Shown: positions 43,937 through 52,592, numbered from the stretch's first letter. The stretch: 64,000 nt of DNA from Arthrobacter sp. ISL-72 (GCF_018613755.1 NZ_JAGGPP010000027.1:62001-126000); one strand, 5' to 3'. Notes: generated by a model from the letters alone, not told the origin. Numbers and translations are program-made.

Positions 43937-44162
43937 GTGTCGATACTCTAGCCAAACAAACCGGGGGAACCCTTCCCGGCCGTTTTCCACATACCGCCCG
44001 TTTCCACATACCGCCCAGGCAAGATTCCGCGGGGCACGTGACCTGACTAGCCTGACGGAGTCACGAATCGCCGAAACCGGTCCAAATGCACTAGGATTGT
44101 GAAGTCTGTGCTGCGTCCTGCCTCCGTTTTGGGGGACCGGATGGGCACGGCACCGCAAATGA

Positions 44163-44207
44163 ACCTCCTGTTACGGAAATGCCGTAACCGCTTAGCCCAA
44201 AGGAGGT
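44163..44207 (+). promoter_or_regulatory. rpsF leader structure (candidate S6:S18 autoregulatory element)
   Basis: An inner hairpin GTTACGG/CCGTAAC (44170-44176, 44182-44188) is enclosed by ACCTCCT (44163-44169) pairing with AGGAGGT (44201-44207), which is the rpsF Shine-Dalgarno. ACCG, a hallmark of the S6:S18 leader bulge, sits just 3' of the inner hairpin. The structure would occlude the ribosome binding site. The assignment to the S6:S18 leader family is inference from gene, position and motif. Confidence 0.5.
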
Positions 44208-44217
44208 GGGTTCACAT

Positions 44218-44523
44218 ATGCGTCCTTACGAATTGATGGTAATCATCGACCCCGAGGTCGAAGAGCGTACCGTTGAGCCGTCGCTTCAGAAGTTCCTGAA
44301 CGTCATCACCAACGATGGTGGAACCATCGAAAAGGTTGACATCTGGGGCCGTCGCCGACTGGCTTACGAAATCAAGAAGAAGTCTGAAGGTATCTACGCC
44401 GTGGTGAACTTCACCGCCAAGCCGGAAACCGCCAAGGAACTTGACCGCCAGCTGAGTCTCAACGAGACCATCATGCGCACCAAGATCACCCGCCCCGAAG
44501 AGCAGAAGGTCGTTGCTGAGTAA
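44218..44523 (+). CDS. rpsF: 30S ribosomal protein S6
   Basis: This 101-residue protein starts MRPYELMVIIDPEVEERTVE and shows the S6 RNA/S18-binding fold (GRRRLAYEIKKKSEGIYAVV). AAAGGAGG lies 10 bases upstream of the ATG. It heads the rpsF-ssb-rpsR-rplI cluster conserved across bacteria. The protein sits in the 30S platform with S18. Confidence 0.98.
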   Translation: MRPYELMVIIDPEVEERTVEPSLQKFLNVITNDGGTIEKVDIWGRRRLAYEIKKKSEGIYAVVNFTAKPETAKELDRQLSLNETIMRTKITRPEEQKVVAE

Positions 44524-44578
44524 TTTCGGCACCGTCCATTCAATCTTTACCCCGCAGGAACGAACAAGGAGGCAGTAG

Positions 44579-45154
44579 ATGGCAGGCGAAACCACTATTA
44601 CGGTCATCGGTAATCTCACCAATGACCCCGAGCTGAGGTTCACACCGTCAGGTTCGGCAGTAGCGAATTTCACCATCGCTTCTACGCCCCGCACCTTCGA
44701 TCGCCAGTCGAACGAGTGGAAGGACGGGGAAACCCTGTTCCTCCGCGCGTCCGTGTGGCGTGAAGCAGCCGAAAACGTCGCCGAATCCCTCACGAAGGGT
44801 ATGCGGGTTATCGTTTCCGGCCGTTTGAAGAGCCGTTCCTACGAAACCAAAGAAGGCGAAAAGCGCACCGTTATCGAGCTCGAAGTCGATGAAATCGGCC
44901 CGAGCCTGCGATACGCCAATGCCAAGGTCAACCGCACCCAGCGCTCCGGCGGTCAGGGTGGCCAGGGCGGCTTCGGCGGAGGCAACAGCGGCGGTGGATT
45001 CGGTGGCGGCCAGGGTGGAAACCAGGGCGGCAACACCGGAGGAGGCTGGGGCAGCAACCAGCCCGCAGCGCAGGATGACCCTTGGGCGACGCCCGGGGTC
45101 AGCAACGCGGGCGGCGGCTGGGGCAACGGCCCGGACTCCGAACCTCCCTTCTAA
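44579..45154 (+). CDS. ssb: Single-stranded DNA-binding protein
   Basis: The 191-residue protein has an N-terminal OB-fold (TITVIGNLTNDPELRFTPSG; residues 1-110), a Gly/Gln/Asn-rich linker (about 120-175) and the conserved acidic tip DSEPPF for partner binding. It coats single-stranded DNA in replication and repair. It lies between rpsF and rpsR, the usual location, and dnaB is downstream in the same region. Confidence 0.97.
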   Translation: MAGETTITVIGNLTNDPELRFTPSGSAVANFTIASTPRTFDRQSNEWKDGETLFLRASVWREAAENVAESLTKGMRVIVSGRLKSRSYETKEGEKRTVIELEVDEIGPSLRYANAKVNRTQRSGGQGGQGGFGGGNSGGGFGGGQGGNQGGNTGGGWGSNQPAAQDDPWATPGVSNAGGGWGNGPDSEPPF

Positions 45155-45235
45155 CCAATAATTAAGGTCCGGCGCCGGAACCCGCCGGGATGCCTCACGG
45201 CTCCCGGGTGAGTGCCGCCGTCGGACCACCACCAT

Positions 45236-45257
45236 CCCGTGGATCAATATCCACGGG
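45236..45257 (+). promoter_or_regulatory. Hairpin between ssb and rpsR
   Basis: CCCGTGGAT (45236-45244) pairs perfectly with ATCCACGGG (45249-45257) around CAAT, about 15 bases before the rpsR ribosome binding site (AGGAG). No T-run follows, so a processing or translational role is more likely than termination. Confidence 0.5.
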
Positions 45258-45280
45258 CTCCATAGAATAGGAGCTCCACG

Positions 45281-45520
45281 ATGGCTAAGGCTGAACTCCG
45301 TAAGCCCAAACCAAAGTCCAACCCCTTGAAGGCCGCTGACATCACTGTCATCGACTACAAGGACGTAGCATTGCTGCGCAAGTTCATCTCCGACCGCGGA
45401 AAGATCCGCGCCCGTCGCGTCACTGGCGTCACGGTGCAGGAACAGCGCAAGATCGCCCAGGCAATTAAGAACGCCCGCGAAGTTGCTCTGCTGCCTTACT
45501 CCGGCGCTGGCCGCGGCTAA
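45281..45520 (+). CDS. rpsR: 30S ribosomal protein S18
   Basis: This 79-residue protein has the S18 core DYKDVALLRKFISDRGKI followed by RRVTGVTVQEQRKIAQAIKN. It contains no cysteine, so it is the zinc-free form. It begins MAKAELRKPKPKSNP and has AGGAG upstream. It is paired with S6, encoded upstream, in the ribosome. Confidence 0.98.
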   Translation: MAKAELRKPKPKSNPLKAADITVIDYKDVALLRKFISDRGKIRARRVTGVTVQEQRKIAQAIKNAREVALLPYSGAGRG

Positions 45521-45537
45521 GGAAGGGATTAACTAAC

Positions 45538-45990
45538 ATGGCAAAGCTCATTCTGACCCACGAAGTAACCGGTCTCGGTGCTGCTGGCGATGTTGTCGAG
45601 GTCAAGGACGGTTACGCACGTAACTTCCTGCTGCCCCGCGGCTTCGCTCTGACCTGGTCCAAGGGTGGCGAGAAGCAGGTTGAGTCCATCAAGGCTGCCC
45701 GCGTTGCCCGCGAGCACGCTTCCCTGGAAGACGCTCAGAAGCAGGCGGCTGCACTCTCCGCCAAGCCGGTCAAGCTCGTTGTCAAGGCTGGCGAGACCGG
45801 ACGCCTGTTCGGCACCGTCAAGCAGGGCGACGTGGCCGACGCTGTTGAGGCTGCTGGCCTTGGCCGCATCGACAAGCGCAAGGTTGAACTGCCGGCACAC
45901 ATCAAGTCGGTTGGTTCCTACCAGGCCAACGTCCGTCTGCACGACGACGTTGCTGCTGTGATCGAACTCGACGTAGTCGCAGGAAAGTAA
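45538..45990 (+). CDS. rplI: 50S ribosomal protein L9
   Basis: The 150-residue protein starts MAKLILTHEVTGLGAAGDVV and has the N-terminal L9 domain VKDGYARNFLLPRGFAL, a connecting helix (residues about 45-75) and the C-terminal domain. It binds 23S rRNA near the L1 stalk. It is 17 bases from rpsR, and a terminator follows. Confidence 0.98.
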   Translation: MAKLILTHEVTGLGAAGDVVEVKDGYARNFLLPRGFALTWSKGGEKQVESIKAARVAREHASLEDAQKQAAALSAKPVKLVVKAGETGRLFGTVKQGDVADAVEAAGLGRIDKRKVELPAHIKSVGSYQANVRLHDDVAAVIELDVVAGK

Positions 45991-46035
45991 TCCCTCCGGC
46001 CCTGTGCCGGAGTGCTACGCAGACCTGAACTGCTG

Positions 46036-46085
46036 AAGGCTCCCGCTTTCGGATTCCTCGTGGAACCGACTGCGGGGGCCTTTGT
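46036..46085 (+). terminator. Terminator of the rpsF-rplI operon
   Basis: AAGGCTCCCGC (46036-46046) pairs with GCGGGGGCCTT (46072-46082), with a mispair, around a loop that contains GGATTCC/GGAACC-type secondary pairing. TTTGTT follows. It lies 46 bases past the L9 stop. Confidence 0.85.
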
Positions 46086-46127
46086 TCTTAATGCCCGGGT
46101 TCCGTGGTGCCGGGCCTGTCAGCCGGG

Positions 46128-46550
46128 CTAGTCCTGGTGCATCACGGTGGTGGAGTGCCGGTGGCCCGCCCGGATGAGCTCGGCCAGGACCGCTTCATCC
46201 ACGTCCTCCAGCTTGTTGATGTAGAGGCATCCTGCGCCCACCTTGTGTTTGCCCAGGTGCGGCAACAGTTCAGCTGCCTCCGGCGCGTAGGTGAGCCCGT
46301 AGAGTGACAGGCTCCCCTTCCGCGGCGAGAACCCCACTGCCACGGTGTCCCCTTCGCGGCCGCTCTCGTAGCGGTAGTGGTAACTTCCGAAACCCACAAT
46401 GCCGGGACCCCACATGACCGGCTCTTCCCCGGTGTTTTCCTTCATCAGGGCCAGGAGCCTCAAGCCGTCGCGCTGGCGTGCAGGGTTCTCCACGCCGTCA
46501 AGGAAGTCCTGCACGGAGGCGTCCGTCGCCCGGGTCTTGTTTTCCGCCAT
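46128..46550 (-). CDS. DUF1801 domain-containing protein
   Basis: The 140-residue protein has the YdhG/DUF1801 layout: DASVQDFLDGVENPARQRD, MWGPGIVGFGSYHYRYESG and a C-terminal helix with INKLEDVDEAVLAELIRAG. The role of this domain family is not known. ATG 46550 is used; a longer frame is unsupported. It is convergent with the ribosomal-protein operon. Confidence 0.85.
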   Translation of the reverse strand: MAENKTRATDASVQDFLDGVENPARQRDGLRLLALMKENTGEEPVMWGPGIVGFGSYHYRYESGREGDTVAVGFSPRKGSLSLYGLTYAPEAAELLPHLGKHKVGAGCLYINKLEDVDEAVLAELIRAGHRHSTTVMHQD

Positions 46551-46713
46551 GACGGCAGTCTGGCAGAGGACGCTTCGCTTGTCAGCAGGTCTACGCGGAG
46601 GTGGGTGCGGGCGCCCGGAAGTCCGGCCGGAATAAAGGCAGAAGCGGACAGGTTTAGTGAGTAGATGCAAACGCATGTACTATGGATTAACCGCTGACCC
46701 TCAGGAGCAAACC

Positions 46714-47340
46714 GTGGAAACCCGCCGCATAACCGTTCTTACCGCCGGATTAGGCGTCCCGTCGTCGAGCAGGCTGCTGGCCGATCAGCTCGCCGCAGCG
46801 GCCGAACGCAGGCTGGCCGCCGCGGGATTTGCAGCGAGCGTCGACGTGGTGGAACTCCGGGACCTCGCGGTGGACATCGCCAACAATTTTGTCACCGGCT
46901 ATGCGGCGCCGCGGCTCGCTGAGGTGATTGCGGGTGTGGAGGAAGCGGACGGCATCATCGCCGTCTCTCCGGTGTTCAGCGCTTCCTACAGCGGCCTCTT
47001 CAAGTCGTTCTTCGACGTTCTGGACCCGAAGTCGCTGGAGGGCAAGGCCGTGCTGCTCGGGGCGACCGGCGGCACCGACCGCCACCAGATGGTGCTGGAC
47101 TACGCGATGCGCCCCCTGTTCAGCTACCTCCGGACCCGCACCGCGGCCACCGGCGTGTTTGCCGGTCCGCAGGACTGGGGCAACAGCGACGACGGCGGGT
47201 CGCCCCTTTCGGTGCGCATCGACCGGGCTGCCGAGGAGTTCGCTCTGCTGGTAACGGGTGCGCCGCGGCGGCAGAAAACGGCTGCCGCCGAGTCCCTGCC
47301 GTTTGAACAGCTTCTGGCCGGGATTTCGAACGGCCGGTAG
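46714..47340 (+). CDS. NADPH-dependent FMN reductase (CE1759-like)
   Basis: From GTG 46714 (AGGAG 7 bases upstream) the product has 208 residues with a flavodoxin-like fold: VLTAGLGVPSSSRLLADQL, GIIAVSPVFSASYSGLFKSF and LLGATGGTDRHQMVLDY. It reduces FMN with NADPH, often to supply a monooxygenase, but none is adjacent. An upstream in-frame ATG (46657) has no ribosome binding site. Confidence 0.87.
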   Translation: METRRITVLTAGLGVPSSSRLLADQLAAAAERRLAAAGFAASVDVVELRDLAVDIANNFVTGYAAPRLAEVIAGVEEADGIIAVSPVFSASYSGLFKSFFDVLDPKSLEGKAVLLGATGGTDRHQMVLDYAMRPLFSYLRTRTAATGVFAGPQDWGNSDDGGSPLSVRIDRAAEEFALLVTGAPRRQKTAAAESLPFEQLLAGISNGR

Positions 47341-47384
47341 GAGGAGCCGGAAGGGCGCCGAACTATTCCGGAGGTTCGCTCGTT

Positions 47385-47753
47385 GTGCCGGACATGAAAT
47401 GCCCTGTGGATTCAGTTGACCTGGTAATGAGCGAACGCAGCGGAGTGGAGATCGATTATTGTCCGCAGTGCCGGGGCGTGTGGCTTGACCGCGGCGAGCT
47501 GGACAAGATCATCGACCGGGCGGCTGAGCTAACGCCGCCCGCCCCGGCTGCTCCCGCGGCGCCGGCTGCGCCGCTGCCCGGGCCCGTCCCGCCTCCGCTG
47601 TACACCAACCTGGAGTCGCGCCGGGATACCAGGCGACCGGATGAGCGCCGCTATGACGACCGCCGGGACCGGCCGCGCTACGATCAGCCCCGCTATGACG
47701 ATCGCCGGCGAAAGAAGAAGGAAGGCTGGCTCGGTGAGCTCTTCGACTTCTGA
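47385..47753 (+). CDS. Zinc-ribbon (zf-TFIIB) domain protein
   Basis: The N-terminal zinc ribbon has CPVDSVDLVM then YCPQCRGVWLDRGELDKI, the characteristic cysteine set for a single zinc ion. The remainder is Pro/Ala-rich and then very rich in Arg, Asp, Tyr repeats (RRYDDRRDRPRYDQPRYDDR), ending KKKEGWLGELFDF. The family occurs widely in bacteria as a short protein of unknown role. The GTG start at 47385 is the only plausible one. Confidence 0.85.
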   Translation: MPDMKCPVDSVDLVMSERSGVEIDYCPQCRGVWLDRGELDKIIDRAAELTPPAPAAPAAPAAPLPGPVPPPLYTNLESRRDTRRPDERRYDDRRDRPRYDQPRYDDRRRKKKEGWLGELFDF

Positions 47754-47783
47754 GAAGAATTGCCCGGCTGCGTCGAACGCTGC

Positions 47784-48353
47784 TCAGTCGTCCAGCAGTG
47801 CTATGAACTCCCGGGCCTGCTTCATCGAGATGTCTGAGTGGCGTGTCAGGGCCATTGCCGCCGCTTCGGTGTCGCCGCTCTTGGCCAGGGTACGGATCCG
47901 GCCGTAGATTTCGTCGTTCAACATGTTGCTGCTGACTTCGCGGGTGACATCGCCCTTGCTGGCAATGGCGCGGTAGCGGTACGGGAAGCGCTGGGGGGTA
48001 TCGTCGTCGTCGTCCTGCCCCGCGGGCTCAGCGGCCGCGGACCGGAACGGCTGCGGGTGCGCCGCCAGGGCGCCGACGGCGTCGCGCGAGGCCCGCAGGC
48101 CCTCGCCTGAGGCTTCGTAGTAGAGCTTGATGGCGGCCATGGCCTGTCCCTGGGCGATCAGCGTGTACAGGCGCCGGTGCTGCTCCTCGGTGAGCTTGGC
48201 GGCCGCGGCGCGGGCCAGGTCCACCGGGTCATGCGGAGGTACCTCTTTGCCCGCCTTGGCTGCCGCGGTGCGGCGGCCGACGGCGCGGACCACCAGTAGG
48301 ACGCCGGCTCCCACGAGGAGCAGGATCAGGACGGGGATCGCTAGCGGTTCCAT
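47784..48353 (-). CDS. Membrane-anchored protein with L7/L12-C-terminal-like motif (1)
   Basis: A membrane anchor (PVLILLLVGAGVLLVVRAV, residues 7-25) precedes a soluble region with AAIKLYYEASGEGLRASRDA, which matches the pattern of the ribosomal L7/L12 C-terminal domain (IKxxR/YxxxGxGLxxAKDxV). It ends with a second helical region (EIYGRIRTLAKSGDTEAAAM). It is 189 residues and sits 2 bases downstream of a similar gene on the same strand. Function unknown; it is not a ribosomal protein. Confidence 0.6.
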   Translation of the reverse strand: MEPLAIPVLILLLVGAGVLLVVRAVGRRTAAAKAGKEVPPHDPVDLARAAAAKLTEEQHRRLYTLIAQGQAMAAIKLYYEASGEGLRASRDAVGALAAHPQPFRSAAAEPAGQDDDDDTPQRFPYRYRAIASKGDVTREVSSNMLNDEIYGRIRTLAKSGDTEAAAMALTRHSDISMKQAREFIALLDD

Positions 48354-48355
48354 TG

Positions 48356-48823
48356 CTACAGCCGATCTACGTAATTCTTGGCGGTCAAAAGATCTGAATG
48401 CGTCGCCTGCCGCAGCATCTTGATGGCTTGGAGTTTCTGCCCGCTGCGGGCCATGGACTGCAACTGCAAGGCGAACTGCGGGTTCAACTGGCCGCCCGGG
48501 AGGACCTGCGCCTGGTATCCGTGCATGCCTACGCCCGGGCCGGAGATGGCCCGGGCTCGCAAGGCATCCCGCGCGTGGTCAGCCTGCTGCGAGTGCTGCT
48601 GTTCGTTCTGGCTTGGCCGGGTGGCTGCCTCAACCCGTGCCCGGGCGGCGGTGGCAGCCTTGACCTGGGAGGCGTAATGGGCCTGGGCGCGGATGGCCAG
48701 TTCCAGTTGGTAGCGCTCGGCGTCCGAGATCCCGGTGTCCCGCGGTTTGAGGGCCGTTGAAACGGCCCAGATCAATGCCACCAAGATGAGGGCCGGCACC
48801 ATATCCATTAATACATCGCCCAT
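48356..48823 (-). CDS. Membrane-anchored protein with L7/L12-C-terminal-like motif (2)
   Basis: The N-terminus MGDVLMDMVPALILVALIWA is a membrane anchor, followed by a Glu/Gln/Ala-rich coiled region (HYASQVKAATAARARVEAAT) and a C-terminal LQAIKMLRQATHSDLLTAKN with the L7/L12-type pattern, ending in YVDRL. It is 155 residues and precedes the related gene. Both lie next to a DnaA-box-rich intergenic region upstream of dnaB. No function is known to me. Confidence 0.6.
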   Translation of the reverse strand: MGDVLMDMVPALILVALIWAVSTALKPRDTGISDAERYQLELAIRAQAHYASQVKAATAARARVEAATRPSQNEQQHSQQADHARDALRARAISGPGVGMHGYQAQVLPGGQLNPQFALQLQSMARSGQKLQAIKMLRQATHSDLLTAKNYVDRL

Positions 48824-48848
48824 GAATAGAGCTTATGCCAGTTCGCTG

Positions 48849-49306
48849 TTATCCACAGCATATTCTGAATCGCACATACAGGCCGGGGCCGAAAGCGTCA
48901 ATTCCCGGGGATCCCTGCGACTTCAATCACACAGGCGGTATATTCTCCGTCACTCCGGACCGATTTACTCGCCAGTATCCCCAGCCTGAACCTGCAAGCT
49001 GTGGATGAACGTTCCTTAAAAGAATCTTTAATCCACAAGCGGTTTCAAGTGTTTCCGCAGGTCAGCGGCCTGTTGGAGCCGAAACTTTTTTACTTTCCAC
49101 AGGCATCCACACAGGCTGTGCACAAGCATGGGGCATTAGTCCACAACTTATCCACAGGTGTGCATGTATCCGGGCTTGGTGGCTGAGGGAAGCGGTACTA
49201 ACGTAGCGGAGTACCTGTTTTCGGGGCATTAGTACGCGATTTTCCCGCACGCACAGCCTTACTGCAGCGCAACTCCCGGCCACCCCGGGCGCCCAATTGT
49301 GGATAA
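48849..49306. promoter_or_regulatory. DnaA-box cluster upstream of dnaB
   Basis: Three perfect TTATCCACA boxes are visible: 48849-48857 (plus), 49148-49156 (plus) and 49298-49306 (minus). Further 1-2-mismatch boxes lie at 49000-49008, 49030-49038, 49093-49101, 49103-49111 and 49137-49145. They occupy a 683-base divergent intergenic region (48824-49506) with AT-rich runs (about 49017-49032, 49083-49096). It could let DnaA control dnaB expression or act as a DnaA reservoir. Confidence 0.65.
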
Positions 49307-49506
49307 CTTGCACAAACTGGGGATAACCGGATTCGTGGCCTGGATGACTGGGGGCGGGACCCTGCAGAAAGACTGTCAGTGCCGGGCGGTAGTACTTGAC
49401 CTGCCGCGCAGCGGGGTTTCCAATGCGCAGGGCAACCCAAAGGCAGATAGCTACAGCACCGACGGCAACGCAAGCCCGCCGCGGTACACAATGGAGGACG
49501 GCAGCT

Positions 49507-50889
49507 TTGTCAGTTACGCACCTGGACCCAATCGAGGGCACCCGGAGTTCCGAAGGCAGCCGCAAGCCGCCCCAGGACATCCCCGCTGAGCAATCAGTTC
49601 TTGGCGGCATGATGCTGTCCAAGGACGCGATTGCCGATGTTGTCGAGATCCTGCGGGGCCAGGACTTCTACCGTCCCGCCCACGAGACGATCTACGAAGC
49701 CGTGATCGATCTCTACGGCCGGGGTGAGCCTGCCGATGCCGTGACGGTCTCAGACGAGCTGACCAAGCGCGGCGAGATCAACAGGATCGGCGGCCCTGCC
49801 TACCTGCACGAGCTCATCCAGACCGTCCCCACGGCGGCCAATGCGGGGTACTACGCGGAAATCGTCGCCGAGCGTGCCGTCCTCCGCCGCCTGGTCAACG
49901 CGGGAACGAAGATCGTCCAGCTGGGCTATGGCTCGGACGGCGAAGTGGAAGACCTCGTCAACCAGGCGCAGGCCGAGGTCTACGCCGTGGCTGAACGGCG
50001 CACGGCGGAGGACTACGTGGTCCTTAAGGACGTCATGGAATCGACCGTGGACGAAATCGAGGCCTCCGGACACCGCGGCGAAGGCATGGTCGGCGTCCCC
50101 ACCGGCTTCTATGAACTCGACGAGCTTACGCACGGCCTGCACCCCGGTCAGATGATCGTCATCGCCGCACGCCCCGCGGTCGGTAAGTCGACGTTCGCCC
50201 TGGACTTTGCCCGTTCGGCTGCCATTAAGAACAACCTCGCAACGGTGATGTTCTCGCTGGAAATGGGCCGGAACGAGATCGCCATGCGCCTCCTGTCCGC
50301 AGAGGCCACCATCGGTCTCCAGGACCTCCGCAAGGGCACCATCAAGGACGAGCAATGGTCCAAGATCGCCACCACCATGGGCCGGATGAACGACGCTCCG
50401 CTGTTCATTGATGACAGCCCCAACATGTCGCTGATGGAAATCCGGGCCAAGTGCCGCCGCCTCAAGCAGCAGCACGACCTCAAGCTGGTCATCCTGGACT
50501 ACCTGCAGCTGATGAGCTCGGGCAAGAAGGTGGAGTCCCGCCAGCAGGAAGTCTCCGAGTTCTCCCGTGCCCTGAAGCTGCTGGCCAAGGAGCTCCAGGT
50601 GCCCGTGATCGCTCTGTCGCAGCTGAACCGCGGGTCCGAACAGCGCCAGGACAAGCGGCCGATGGTGTCGGACCTCCGCGAATCCGGCTCAATCGAGCAG
50701 GATGCCGACATGGTGATCCTGCTTCACCGAGAGGACGTCTACGACAAGGAGTCGCCGCGTGCCGGCGAGGCGGACATCCTCATCGCGAAGCACCGTAACG
50801 GCCCTACCAAGGACATCGTGGTGGCGTTCCAGGGCCACTACTCCCGGTTCGCCAACATGGCGGCCGACGCCGGAGGCGGCGGCTTCTAG
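49507..50889 (+). CDS. dnaB: Replicative DNA helicase DnaB
   Basis: The product is the hexameric replication-fork helicase. I use TTG 49507 (460 residues), with GGAGG at 49493-49497, because the protein then begins SVTHLDPIEGTRSSEGSRKP and quickly reaches the conserved IPAEQSVLGGMMLSKDAI. The RecA-like core has Walker A ARPAVGKST, the catalytic glutamate in MFSLEMGRNE, and LVILDYLQLM. No intein is present, unlike in several mycobacteria. The stop is 11 bases from the convergent thioesterase stop. Confidence 0.96.
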   Translation: MSVTHLDPIEGTRSSEGSRKPPQDIPAEQSVLGGMMLSKDAIADVVEILRGQDFYRPAHETIYEAVIDLYGRGEPADAVTVSDELTKRGEINRIGGPAYLHELIQTVPTAANAGYYAEIVAERAVLRRLVNAGTKIVQLGYGSDGEVEDLVNQAQAEVYAVAERRTAEDYVVLKDVMESTVDEIEASGHRGEGMVGVPTGFYELDELTHGLHPGQMIVIAARPAVGKSTFALDFARSAAIKNNLATVMFSLEMGRNEIAMRLLSAEATIGLQDLRKGTIKDEQWSKIATTMGRMNDAPLFIDDSPNMSLMEIRAKCRRLKQQHDLKLVILDYLQLMSSGKKVESRQQEVSEFSRALKLLAKELQVPVIALSQLNRGSEQRQDKRPMVSDLRESGSIEQDADMVILLHREDVYDKESPRAGEADILIAKHRNGPTKDIVVAFQGHYSRFANMAADAGGGGF

Positions 50890-50900
50890 CCGCGGGGCTG

Positions 50901-51884
50901 CTAGCCCTGCTGGGCCCCGCCGCCGGCGAGCAGGTGGTTGGGCAGCCGGTTTCCCGGCGCGCGTCCCCGGATCTCCAGCAGTTCCCGGGCGTGGGCGTGA
51001 AGGCGCTTGTCCTCGTCCGAGACCGGAACCCACGACGGGATCGGCACGGAGTTCCCGGCCGCGTCGCGGGCCACCATTACGGTCAGACAGTACGTGGTGA
51101 GGTTCATTTCCCGGCCTTTGGGATCCCCCGACCGGACGTGCACGGCGATGTGCATCCCCTTGGTGCCGGTGTATACGAGGCGCGCTTCCACTTCCACCAC
51201 GTGGCCGATCAGCAACGGCCGGTAGAACCGCACGCCGCCGGAAAACACGGCCACGGTATCCTTGCCGCAGTAGCGGGAAGCGCAGACGTAGGCGGCCTCG
51301 TCAATCCATTTCATGACGATGCCGCCGTGCACCTTGCCGCCCCAGTTCACATCCGTGGGGGCCGCCATGAACCGAAGCACAACCCGTTCGGCCGTTCCGG
51401 CGTCGGTATATTCCTGAGCGTTCATCGCCCGGACGATGTCCTCGCGGACCTTGATCCGTGCCAGGGCGTGGTCGCGCTGTTCAATTTCCTCCGGCGTGGA
51501 GGGCTCGAACTGCGGGACGGGGACCGGCTTCCCGTCCGGCCCCACGGCCACGAAAATCACCATGCACTGGCTGCGCATGGTGGCGGGACCCCCCTTCGGG
51601 TCACCCGAGGACACGACGGTGCGGATGTGCATGGAGGACCGTCCGGTGTAGACGATCGTGGCAGTGACTTCCACCATGTCGCCGCTGTTCACGGGATCCG
51701 CGAAGTGGATGTTGCCCACATAGGCCGTGACGCAGTACGACTTGGCCCAGCCGACTGCCGCGGCGTAGGCCGCCTTGTCCACCCACTCCAGCACAGTTCC
51801 TGCGTCGACGGAGCCGCTGTGGCCGACGTCCGTGGGGGCCGCAAGGAAGCGGAGGGTCACTGAATTGGCGGCAGTCTCGCTCAT
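50901..51884 (-). CDS. Acyl-CoA thioesterase with two hotdog domains
   Basis: Two tandem hotdog domains are seen at about 8-130 and 165-295, each beginning LRFLAAPTDV or LRFMAAPTDV and carrying an acidic residue in VLEWVDKAAY and VMKWIDEAAYV. The double arrangement resembles ACOT-type acyl-CoA thioesterases, which hydrolyse acyl-CoA to free acid and CoA. The two halves look like a tandem duplication. Chain-length preference is not visible. Confidence 0.85.
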   Translation of the reverse strand: MSETAANSVTLRFLAAPTDVGHSGSVDAGTVLEWVDKAAYAAAVGWAKSYCVTAYVGNIHFADPVNSGDMVEVTATIVYTGRSSMHIRTVVSSGDPKGGPATMRSQCMVIFVAVGPDGKPVPVPQFEPSTPEEIEQRDHALARIKVREDIVRAMNAQEYTDAGTAERVVLRFMAAPTDVNWGGKVHGGIVMKWIDEAAYVCASRYCGKDTVAVFSGGVRFYRPLLIGHVVEVEARLVYTGTKGMHIAVHVRSGDPKGREMNLTTYCLTVMVARDAAGNSVPIPSWVPVSDEDKRLHAHARELLEIRGRAPGNRLPNHLLAGGGAQQG

Positions 51885-51931
51885 GCTGAGAGTTTACTGA
51901 CGGCGGGGCCTGCCGGCCGCCTGCAAAGACA

Positions 51932-51971
51932 CAAACGCCGCCCCGCCCGCCATATGCGGGAGGGACGGCGT
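51932..51971 (-). terminator. Terminator of doxX
   Basis: On the minus strand, ACGCCG..CCC..CCCGC pairs with GCGGG..GGG..CGGCGT (arms 51935-51950 and 51956-51971 on the plus strand, with two mismatches) around CATAT. TTTGTGTCTTT follows on the transcribed side. It lies 33 bases past the doxX stop. Confidence 0.75.
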
Positions 51972-52003
51972 CCGTTCAGAATTTCGTTTCGTCGGCGTAC
52001 TGC

Positions 52004-52438
52004 TTAGGCGAGGACGCTGAGCTTCGAATTGCTGCGGCCGAACAGTGCCCGGTCCACTGCCACCTTGCCGGCGCCGGTCAGGGCAATCGCCAGGGCGCCT
52101 GCTGCCAGCAGCAGCACGAGCTCATAGCCGCCCGTGGCAGCGAAAACGCCGGCGGAGGCGTGCACCAGGACCAGTGCGCCGAGCATGTCCAGCGCGAGGA
52201 GTGCGGCAAAAACGCGCGTCAGCACACCGAGGATCAGGGCAATGCCACCCAGCAGCTCCAGGGTGGCTACGGCCGGGGCCGCCAGTTCGGCAGCCGGCAC
52301 GCCCATCTTGGCGAACGAGGCCTGGGTGCCGGCGATGGTCCACTCGTTGAATTTCTGCCAGCCATGGGCGGCGAAGAGGAATCCGGCGATGACGCGGAGG
52401 ATAGTGAGTGCCGTGGTGGTCAGTGTGGACTGGTTCAT
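52004..52438 (-). CDS. DoxX family membrane protein
   Basis: The 144-residue protein has four membrane segments and the DoxX pattern LRVIAGFLFAAHGWQKF near the N-terminus, followed by LLGGIALILGVLTRVFAALL. Such proteins act in thiosulfate or sulfide oxidation or as membrane oxidoreductase partners in other organisms; the role here is unknown. It has its own terminator, so it is probably monocistronic. Confidence 0.87.
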   Translation of the reverse strand: MNQSTLTTTALTILRVIAGFLFAAHGWQKFNEWTIAGTQASFAKMGVPAAELAAPAVATLELLGGIALILGVLTRVFAALLALDMLGALVLVHASAGVFAATGGYELVLLLAAGALAIALTGAGKVAVDRALFGRSNSKLSVLA

Positions 52439-52592
52439 GGAAGTTTCGCCATTTCAGGGTTCGGTGGGACATTGCAGGACGCCCCTCATGAGCGCACCGT
52501 TGATTCTTCAATCATTAACCCTGCCAGGGATTGGTTGAAGAGTCAACTAAATGCGACGGCATGTGACAGGTCTCTCCCGCTAGGCTGAATCC

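Noticed and set aside
49507..50889. Intein in DnaB, as in several mycobacteria
   Set aside because: The core motifs are contiguous and the length (460 aa) is normal.
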